From an uncultured Collinsella sp. (GTDB lineage Bacteria > Actinomycetota > Coriobacteriia > Coriobacteriales > Coriobacteriaceae), in NCBI GenBank assembly GCA_900553165.1, contig USCN01000005.1:1-19347 (forward strand): a stretch of 19,347 nucleotides of DNA. The letters are read 5' to 3'. The stretch's first letter is position 1. Every line of letters begins with the position of its first letter. Position numbers and translations under genes: made by a program. A model generated the notes under the pieces. It had not been told where the DNA came from. It worked only from the letters and a program-made list of their open reading frames with translations, and ran no database searches. Of this stretch, positions 14,151-19,347 are shown one piece after another.

Positions 14151-15854
14151 TTAGCGCCAGACCTCCAACGCCTTGTCCGCAAGCCATTCGGCGCGATCGG
14201 CGATATCGCCCTCGTTCCAAGACTCCTTCTCTAGGGCGCCGGCCATGGTCGCAAGGCCGGCGGCGCAGAGGGCAAGGCCGTCCTTGTATCCCTTTCCCTG
14301 CTTCTTGGTGGGCCAATCGGCATCGCGGATGGAGGCGTTGAGCGAATGCGTGATGATGGCGAGGTTGCCGAGCGTGAGGAGCTTCCGGTCCCTTCGCGTG
14401 GCAGCCTCATCGTCGAGGGCTCCCCATTTGTTGCGCCACTTCTTGGGCATCATGTGCTCGAGGGTGTACTGGTTGAACCCGAGCAGGGCCGTGCTGCTCA
14501 TGCCCGGACGAATGGCGCTTTCCAGCAGATAGAGGACGCCCTTGGACTGGAGGTTGTACAGACACGATTCCTCGAATGCCGCTCGAACCTCGGCGTCGCC
14601 GGGCATGTACGTCGTCGCCTCGTCATTGGCTTCGAGAGCCTTCCTCAGCGCCTCCGCGTCCTTCACCTCGTTCAAGATCAGCGAGGTGAACAGCCTGTTG
14701 TAGTTCTTCGTGGTCGCCTGAACCAGCATTCGGCGGACGATGTAGCTCTCAAGCAGGGCGTAGATCTTAGATTCCTCGCTCGAAGACTCCGCGTTCTTTC
14801 GAACGTAGAGCACGTACGGGATGAGCGTCGAGTTCTTGAGGCCGAATATCAGCACGTTCAGGCGCTCGACGCCGGAAGCGGAGGGGATGTCCGCGTCGCA
14901 GTAGCCAGGGTCGAACGTGGACTCGAACGCCTCGGCATACGCCTTCATGTTGTCGAGAATCTCGACCTTGTCGCCGTTGCAGTACCTGCCGATGAAATCC
15001 TTGTAGGACTGGAAGAGGTTCGAAGTACGCGAATAGAAGAGCTTGTCCTCGGTCGTGACGCCACGCCTCTTGTCCTGGACCAGAATCTGGAGGAACGCGT
15101 CGAAGAAGAGGTCGACGAGCGTGCGCTTGATGCGCCCGGTAACGATCTCCTGCTCCCAATACTCCCTCTTCTCAGCCGTGGGCTCGAAGACGTCTTCCCA
15201 GCACTCCTTGAACGCCTGCTCGTTCTCGCGGTTGAAGAAGTAGTTCTTAAGGAGCTCCGCCGTCGTCAGGCGCACCCCGAGCGAGTTGATGGTGTCGAAT
15301 ATCTGCTGCTCGTCCTCGCCCTCGGTAAGATCGATGCAGACGAACTGGACGTTCGACTTGATCGTGTTCCTGTCGACCTTCTCCGGGTCGATATTCTTGA
15401 GGAAGTAGTTGTAGGCAAGGACGATGGCCGAGGAGCCCTCGAGGGGTTCGCAGCCCGTGGCGCTGACGACCTTTTCGAAATCCTGCCGGTCGTACTTGCC
15501 GTGCCGCAAGGCGACATCGCCGGTCTCCAGGACGAAATCTCGCTCAAACAAATTGTTGGTGCCGTTTTTTGCACAGAGTGCCTTGAAGAAGATGACCATG
15601 GTCGTGAGTCGCTGCTGGCCGTCGATGACGGTGCGAACCTCGGAGACCTCGGACCAGGTGTTGCCGGAGGAGGCCTGCTTCAGGATGATGGAGCCCAGGA
15701 AATAGGGCCGCTTCGAGGCCGTGACGAACTCCATGTCGCCGAGGAAACGCTCCCATTGCTCTTCTCCCCAGACGTACGCCCTTTGGTAAAAAGGTATTTC
15801 GAGCAGGCGCGATCCGTTGAACACGCCGCTTATCGTTGCTTTTCCTGCATCCAT
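14151..15854 (-). CDS. GmrSD-type DUF262/DUF1524 protein (type IV restriction-like)
   Basis: A 567-aa single-chain protein with the two domains of GmrSD restriction enzymes, which cleave modified phage DNA in a nucleotide-dependent way. DUF262 (N-terminal half): IPFYQRAYVWGEEQWERFL at residues 20-38; the diagnostic nucleotide-hydrolysis motif IDGQQRLTT at 77-85; and FDTINSLGVRLTTAELLKN at 186-204. The C-terminal DUF1524 HNH nuclease region has NQYTLEHMMPKKW at 461-473 (His467 of the EHxxP motif) and GNLAIITHSLNASI at 496-509, so both catalytic parts look intact. It starts at ATG 15854 with a weak Shine-Dalgarno sequence, 51 bases behind the DUF4238 gene, and is probably co-transcribed with it. 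A role in defence against phages is inferred from the family and island context. Confidence 0.9.
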   Translation of the reverse strand: MDAGKATISGVFNGSRLLEIPFYQRAYVWGEEQWERFLGDMEFVTASKRPYFLGSIILKQASSGNTWSEVSEVRTVIDGQQRLTTMVIFFKALCAKNGTNNLFERDFVLETGDVALRHGKYDRQDFEKVVSATGCEPLEGSSAIVLAYNYFLKNIDPEKVDRNTIKSNVQFVCIDLTEGEDEQQIFDTINSLGVRLTTAELLKNYFFNRENEQAFKECWEDVFEPTAEKREYWEQEIVTGRIKRTLVDLFFDAFLQILVQDKRRGVTTEDKLFYSRTSNLFQSYKDFIGRYCNGDKVEILDNMKAYAEAFESTFDPGYCDADIPSASGVERLNVLIFGLKNSTLIPYVLYVRKNAESSSEESKIYALLESYIVRRMLVQATTKNYNRLFTSLILNEVKDAEALRKALEANDEATTYMPGDAEVRAAFEESCLYNLQSKGVLYLLESAIRPGMSSTALLGFNQYTLEHMMPKKWRNKWGALDDEAATRRDRKLLTLGNLAIITHSLNASIRDADWPTKKQGKGYKDGLALCAAGLATMAGALEKESWNEGDIADRAEWLADKALEVWR

Positions 15855-15905
15855 CCTTAAAGCCCTATCTATCCTTTGCGGTTATTGCTGGCGGGGTCAA
15901 TTTTA

Positions 15906-17033
15906 TCAATACGCTGCTTGACCCTTTAATGTTCCCGGTCCTTGCCGTCTTCTCCCCAGAAGGTGCTCGAAGATGATGCGCAGGTCCTCGTCATCAAGGC
16001 AGCCGCCCTCGAGGCAGCCACGGTCGATGGTATCGATCATCGTCTGCCCCTTCTTCTTCGAGCGGTCGTAGATCACTGTGTCGAGGGATAGCTCCCTGCC
16101 GTCGCGCGTGAACATCTCGTGCATGAATTCGGCACTGTTCGCTTGACTCCAATCGCGTACCGCGTGCTCGAGCGGGCCGCTTCCCCTCGATATGGCGACA
16201 TCCCAATGCTCGCAGTTAAGCAGAAGAAGTCGGTTCATGAACTCGACGCCCGAAAAACCGAGTCTCGCAAACGGCGGAAATAGAGGGTCATCTGAAAAGA
16301 CCGCAGCATACTCACTGCTCAACGGCATATACGCGAGATGAAAATCGTACGAGTCGTCCTCGGGCCCGATGATGAACATAGGCATCGACGTCGTAACGAA
16401 CCCTGAGCCGACGGGTGCCCTAAGGATGGAGAAGCTCTTCTCAAAAAAAGCCTTTCGAATACGGTTAACTGGCACAATATCATCGTTGGAGAAGAGCATG
16501 GTTGCGGCGGCGGCAAGCTCGACCACCGCTTGGGAATCCCCGCGCCAATCCGACCAATCGAGCAAGCCGAGCTCATAGGGTGTCAGATGAACGTTTCTGA
16601 GCAGCTCTTCGGCAGTCTCGCGTGACCATTTCTTGTCGACGCGCATACTGATAGGGTGCCGGACGATGATATTTGCTGCCAGCTCGCAAACGGCGGCTTT
16701 CCCATCAGAATACCCTTCGTCTTCGCACTGGTCTTCTTTCTGGCGTTCCAAAAAGCGATCGTAAAGCGGCGCGATGCGGCTCTCGAGCTCAGATAGCTTA
16801 ACCTCGATGAGGTTCTGCGCATAGAATCTGTCTGTCGCATCGCCTGTCGCATCGGCATGCTCGACCTCATAAAGATCGCGCATGCTGCAAAGGTTCTCGC
16901 AATTCGTGCGGAAGAAGGAGCCCTTCTGTCTGCTGTAGGCATGAAGCTGCCCGGAGGAATCCGCGAAATGGCGCAGGTAGAACCGCGGCACCCAGTGCTG
17001 CTTTCGCGTCATCTTTCCGGGCAGCTTCGACAT
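15906..17033 (-). CDS. DUF4238 domain protein, upstream partner of the GmrSD-type gene
   Basis: A 375-aa protein recognised by the N-terminal DUF4238 hallmark KQHWVPRFYLRHFA at residues 11-24, followed by a strand-rich segment (GQLHAYSRQKG) and NLCSMRDLYEVE (47-58). The rest is mixed alpha/beta with a conserved-looking SSEYAAVFSDDPLFPPFARL block. No membrane segment is seen. DUF4238 has no established biochemical function; proteins of this family are often found on islands. ATG 17033 is preceded by GAAGG about 7 bases upstream on the minus strand; a second Met lies at residue 8. It is the first gene of a two-gene leftward operon with the DUF262/DUF1524 gene. A sensor, nuclease accessory or regulator role would be guesswork. 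Confidence 0.85.
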   Translation of the reverse strand: MSKLPGKMTRKQHWVPRFYLRHFADSSGQLHAYSRQKGSFFRTNCENLCSMRDLYEVEHADATGDATDRFYAQNLIEVKLSELESRIAPLYDRFLERQKEDQCEDEGYSDGKAAVCELAANIIVRHPISMRVDKKWSRETAEELLRNVHLTPYELGLLDWSDWRGDSQAVVELAAAATMLFSNDDIVPVNRIRKAFFEKSFSILRAPVGSGFVTTSMPMFIIGPEDDSYDFHLAYMPLSSEYAAVFSDDPLFPPFARLGFSGVEFMNRLLLLNCEHWDVAISRGSGPLEHAVRDWSQANSAEFMHEMFTRDGRELSLDTVIYDRSKKKGQTMIDTIDRGCLEGGCLDDEDLRIIFEHLLGRRRQGPGTLKGQAAY

Positions 17034-17275
17034 CCTAAGCCTTCACCGCCTTTTTATTATGTAATGGCTTAGTGTTATTGAAGACTTACTTACTCACTGT
17101 AATCATGTTAGCACACCGACCAAGGATTTCTATGAGTCCTTATTTGTTCCACCCTTTGGCAATAGTCGCTGTCGTCACGAGCAAGCCGCTTGCGACTTCC
17201 CACGCGGAGTTAAACAATAATTGCAAACTGAAGCTGCAAATCCGCCCGACAAGGCTCTTTTATAAAACCCATTGT
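17034..17275. other. AT-richer intergenic region between the ABC-F gene and the DUF4238 operon
   Basis: This 242-bp stretch is visibly AT-richer than its surroundings and has no gene. TAAACAAT (17211-17218) and ATTGTTTA (17271-17278) are perfect inverted 8-mers, the right one covering the ABC-F stop codon. GCAAG-CCG-CTTGC near 17180-17195 is a small hairpin. No clear terminator for the ABC-F gene was found. A minus-strand CATAAT near 17056-17061 is a possible -10 for the DUF4238 operon, without a good -35. Confidence 0.4.
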
Positions 17276-18763
17276 TTAGACGACCAGCAATCTCATCAGG
17301 CTTTCACCTTGAATAGTTTCCCAGCCAATCTGCGTGACTGCCTCCGACAGCTGTCTATCATGCGTAACCAACAGTAACGCGCCAGAGAAACCGCTCAGCA
17401 TTTCCTGCAGCGCCTCAATAGAGCCCACATCAAGATGATTCGTAGGCTCGTCGAGTACGAGGAAGTTGGGATTCGTAACAAGCTGTTCAGCAAGCATGAG
17501 TTTGCGGAGTTCGCCAGGACTCAAATCGTCGCCATCGAGCAGTCTGTCAGGGTCGGAGTTCAACCGCGCCACGATGGAGAGGATGCGACCTTTCGTCTCC
17601 TGGTCCTGGTCTCGGAGATGCCTCAGGGCTCGCTCGCGTTCCTCTGGCCCGACGTCCTGGGGAACGTACGCAACTTTGACATTATCAGGAACAGATTCGA
17701 TGATGCTTCGTACCACCAGGCTCTTTCCCGTTCCGTTCGCACCGGTCAGCACCACGTGATCCGTTGGTGAGATCCAGAGCTCCGGCACATCTATCGAGAA
17801 CTCGCCAGCAGACAGTCGCGATGCCTCCAAGTGCGCCACGCAACTTGAGCGTGCAGTGACGCCGAACTCGCCGATACGATGGTCGTATCTTTTCGAGACG
17901 GTTTTCTTGGAAAGCTCTGCCTCGGCCTTTGCGAGCCGTCCGCTCATTTTGGACGAGAGCCTCCCTGCAACGCCGTCCTTGCCAGAGACTATGGCGCGTC
18001 CGATCTTCTCGCGAGCGTCGCTGTCTTTTTTGCTCAAACCGCGCTTGCTTCGCTTGCCCTTCTGACGTGCCGCCTCTTCGCTCCTGCGCTGGGCTTCTGC
18101 CTTCAGGCGCTTCGCTTCACGAGAGGCTTGCTCGCGATCCCTCATCGCAGAGGCGCGTTCGCTCGCCGCTTGGTCGCTTGCCTTTGAGTACCCGCCGGGG
18201 CGCATGGTCCAACGCGCGCCCTCGCACATGAGGCTCTGGCCCACAAGGCTATCGAGCAGGTCTCTATCGTGCGAGATGAGGATGCCGATGCCGCTGAAGG
18301 AGGCCAGCGCCTCCTTCACGATGTCGCGCGTGGCGGCATCGAGGTCGTTGGTCGGCTCGTCCATGATGAGGATATCTGGTTGTGCATAGAGGGCGCATGC
18401 GATTTGGATCCGCTTCTGTTGACCGCCCGAGAGCGTGTCGTAGCGCCAGAACCAGTCGTCTTCGATGCGGAGCAGTGCCCTTGCCCGTTGCGCCTCCTTG
18501 CCCCAATCCGATGCGAGATCGAAGAGATCGTCCGGTTCCTGCGTCGAGTCTTGCTGGCAATACGACGCGAACAGACTCGGGCTCACTGTCCCGGAATCGG
18601 GTGTAATAGCGCGGGCGGCGATACGGGCGAGCGTGCTCTTCCCGCATCCGTTGTCGCCGATGATGCCCGTCCATCCCGATGGGAACGTGGCGCTGACGTC
18701 TTCGATGGCAGGCGATGCCGTACCGGGGTAGGTATAGCTGATGTGAGTGAGATTCAGTTGCAT
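17276..18763 (-). CDS. ABC-F family ATPase (ribosome protection / translation factor type)
   Basis: A 495-aa soluble twin-ATPase without membrane segments, as in ABC-F proteins that act on the ribosome; many members confer resistance to macrolides, lincosamides, pleuromutilins or phenicols. First cassette: Walker A GDNGCGKST (36-44), signature LSGGQQKR (111-118), Walker B ILIMDEPTNDLD (131-142). The linker at about 190-290 is highly charged and helical (REQASREAKRLKAEAQRR), corresponding to the ribosome-reaching arm. Second cassette: Walker A TGANGTGKS (340-348), signature LSPGELRK (414-421), Walker B FLVLDEPTNHLD (434-445). Length matches resistance-type members. The start at 18763 is chosen because AAAGGAG precedes it; the frame continues without stop up to 18904 and may serve as a leader. 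Drug class cannot be told from sequence. Confidence 0.93.
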   Translation of the reverse strand: MQLNLTHISYTYPGTASPAIEDVSATFPSGWTGIIGDNGCGKSTLARIAARAITPDSGTVSPSLFASYCQQDSTQEPDDLFDLASDWGKEAQRARALLRIEDDWFWRYDTLSGGQQKRIQIACALYAQPDILIMDEPTNDLDAATRDIVKEALASFSGIGILISHDRDLLDSLVGQSLMCEGARWTMRPGGYSKASDQAASERASAMRDREQASREAKRLKAEAQRRSEEAARQKGKRSKRGLSKKDSDAREKIGRAIVSGKDGVAGRLSSKMSGRLAKAEAELSKKTVSKRYDHRIGEFGVTARSSCVAHLEASRLSAGEFSIDVPELWISPTDHVVLTGANGTGKSLVVRSIIESVPDNVKVAYVPQDVGPEERERALRHLRDQDQETKGRILSIVARLNSDPDRLLDGDDLSPGELRKLMLAEQLVTNPNFLVLDEPTNHLDVGSIEALQEMLSGFSGALLLVTHDRQLSEAVTQIGWETIQGESLMRLLVV

Positions 18764-18974
18764 GGCGAGCTCCTTTGAGAGGAGGTCGCGCAGGGTCAGG
18801 CACGCGATGTATGGATTCGGAACGAGAAGACACTGAAGCGATGCGGCACCCTGAAGCGCGACCGGATGTACAGAGTGGTCGTATGGGGTACCCGAAACGG
18901 GCATCGCTAGTTCTTCATCTAACCTGACCTAACTCGAAGCGGCGCTTGCCAAAGGCCCCGCTGGATGATTGATA
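18764..18974 (-). promoter_or_regulatory. Long leader of the ABC-F gene with possible Shine-Dalgarno-sequestering hairpin
   Basis: If transcription starts from the TATAAT at 18986-18981, the leader is about 210 nt. It holds an open frame from ATG 18904 that is in frame with the ABC-F gene and has no stop, and a tiny frame MKN-stop from 18918. The ABC-F Shine-Dalgarno AGGAG (18774-18770) can pair with CTCCT (18784-18780) across a 5-nt loop, which would hide the ribosome site. CTGAAGCG is repeated at about 18833 and 18851. Such leaders are typical of ABC-F genes induced by ribosome stalling. Confidence 0.5.
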
Positions 18975-18980
18975 TCTAGG

Positions 18981-18989
18981 ATTATAGCA
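18981..18989 (-). promoter_or_regulatory. Extended -10 promoter of the ABC-F gene
   Basis: The minus strand reads TGCTATAAT (18989-18981), a consensus -10 with the TGn extension, which can compensate for the poor -35. It faces left towards the ABC-F gene and lies only 7 bases from the 40-bp palindrome, so a protein bound there could also affect this promoter. Confidence 0.65.
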
Positions 18990-18996
18990 TGGTGAT

Positions 18997-19036
18997 GTAC
19001 CACGAAAGCGTACATATCCGTACGTTTTCGTGGTAC
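18997..19036. promoter_or_regulatory. 40-bp near-perfect palindrome with GTAC motifs upstream of parA
   Basis: GTACCACGAAA (18997-19007) and TTTCGTGGTAC (19026-19036) are perfect inverted arms; the 18-base centre continues the symmetry so that 17 of 20 base pairs match. The centre contains GTAC-ATATCC-GTACG (19010-19024), the same motif as in the int operon control region. The right arm overlaps an extended -10, TGGTACACT (19031-19039), for rightward transcription to parA. It could be an operator, a partition site, or both. Confidence 0.75.
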
Positions 19037-19045
19037 ACTCCGCTT

Positions 19046-19124
19046 GTCGGACAAATCTGTACGGTTTTGTCCCGACGCTCCGAGACTCGGGGCGCGCCGG
19101 ACCGGATGCGGCGAGGCGCGCCCC
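19046..19124. repeat. Two further inverted repeats just upstream of parA
   Basis: GTCGGACAAA (19046-19055) pairs with TTTGTCCCGAC (19066-19076) with one bulged base; its loop holds another TGTACGG. GGGGCGCGCC (19089-19098) and GGCGCGCCCC (19115-19124) are perfect 10-bp arms around 16 bases. With the 40-bp palindrome, three inverted repeats are packed into about 130 bp before parA, in the 5' leader if the extended -10 at 19031-19039 is used. Confidence 0.7.
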
Positions 19125-19145
19125 ACGCTAGAGAGGACGCGACCC

Positions 19146-19347
19146 ATGCGCACGATAGCAATTTCCAACTACAAGGGCGGCGTCGGCAAGACGACGACCG
19201 CCGTGAACCTGGCGGCCATCTTCGCCGCCCGGGGCCTTCGGACCCTGCTCGTCGACCTCGACCCGCAGGCGTCTGCCACAGACTTCTTCGCCCTCTACGA
19301 CCGGGCCGCCTCCGAGCGGCGCACCTCGGTCGAGCTGCTCTACGGCG
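19146..19347 (+). CDS. parA: ParA-family partition ATPase, N-terminal part (runs off the right edge)
   Basis: 67 codons are visible, with the deviant Walker A motif of ParA/MinD proteins, KGGVGKTT at residues 10-17 in the context [19 protein letters not shown], and the following strand [15 protein letters not shown] (34-48) with the conserved DxDPQ(A/G)SAT. ParA proteins segregate plasmids or low-copy elements together with a ParB-like partner and a parS site. ATG 19146 follows GAGAGGA. Its presence suggests that the element has an extrachromosomal stage or a plasmid ancestor. The partner gene should lie to the right of the window. The start lies directly downstream of three inverted repeats, as expected for an autoregulated partition operon. 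Confidence 0.93.
   Translation, partial: MRTIAISNYKGGVGKTTTAVNLAAIFAARGLRTLLVDLDPQASATDFFALYDRAASERRTSVELLYG

Larger units (their letters stand above)
11255..19347. mobile_element. Putative integrative, mobilizable element at the guaA 3' end (left part)
   Basis: Starting at the guaA 3' end there is a repeat-rich noncoding end, an XRE repressor, an excisionase-like gene, a tyrosine recombinase, a MobC-like relaxosome gene, defence and resistance-type cargo on the opposite strand, and a ParA gene at the right edge. guaA 3' ends are an established integration hotspot for genomic islands, and all genes to the left look like ordinary host genes. The right end, a relaxase and any conjugation genes would lie beyond the window, so full boundaries and transfer class (IME or ICE) are unknown. 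The exact left junction is inferred, not seen. Confidence 0.75.

Noticed and set aside
14346..15860. 504-codon rightward open frame opposite the DUF262/DUF1524 gene
   Set aside because: Composition (very rich in Val, Leu, Glu, Arg) is that of a reverse-frame shadow; the minus strand shows the DGQQR and HNH motifs.
18929..19168. 79-codon leftward open frame across the parA upstream region
   Set aside because: It consists of the inverted repeats and promoter DNA and overlaps the parA start; no ribosome binding site.

Overview
The window looks like chromosomal DNA of a high-GC, anaerobic, fermentative actinobacterium of the Coriobacteriia, most likely Collinsella or a close relative. This is inferred from GC-rich third codon positions, strong GGAGG-type ribosome binding sites, a large polyferredoxin-like protein, and a cluster of metal-dependent alcohol and glycerol dehydrogenases. 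No rRNA, tRNA or CRISPR array was seen.

Positions 1-11268 look like ordinary host chromosome. From left to right: the start of a leftward TPR-like gene (running off the left edge); a 500-bp regulatory gap; an iron-containing alcohol dehydrogenase; two paralogous GldA-type glycerol dehydrogenases separated by terminators and by a compound REP-like palindrome; a four-motif 4Fe-4S protein; the ATPase YchF with a small DUF1648 membrane protein behind it; a leftward small protein resembling the C-terminal part of a HAD phosphatase, divergent from an XRE regulator and sharing a perfect 24-bp palindrome with it; a leftward type I L-asparaginase; and guaA (GMP synthase).

From the last codons of guaA to the right edge the content changes to a putative integrative, mobilizable element. 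guaA 3' ends are a known integration hotspot. The noncoding left end (about 11.3-11.9 kb) carries seven exact copies of the octamer GGGAGTAA in both orientations, which also resembles the guaA stop region. Next come an XRE repressor (leftward) and a rightward operon of an excisionase-like wHTH protein, a tyrosine recombinase and a MobC-like protein. Cargo lies on the opposite strand: a DUF4238 protein and a GmrSD-type DUF262/DUF1524 protein in one operon (candidate anti-phage module), then an ABC-F protein of the antibiotic-resistance/translation-factor type with a long leader and a possible Shine-Dalgarno-sequestering hairpin. The window ends in a ParA-type ATPase.

The regulatory sequence suggests how the element works. 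A motif GTAC-N6-GTAC occurs at the promoters of the XRE gene and of the xis-int-mobC operon, and again inside a 40-bp near-palindrome just upstream of parA, about 6.6 kb away. The simplest reading is that the element's own repressor co-ordinates excision/integration with partition or replication. Two further inverted repeats next to parA could be a centromere or origin-proximal structure. These regulatory readings are inferences from sequence pattern only.
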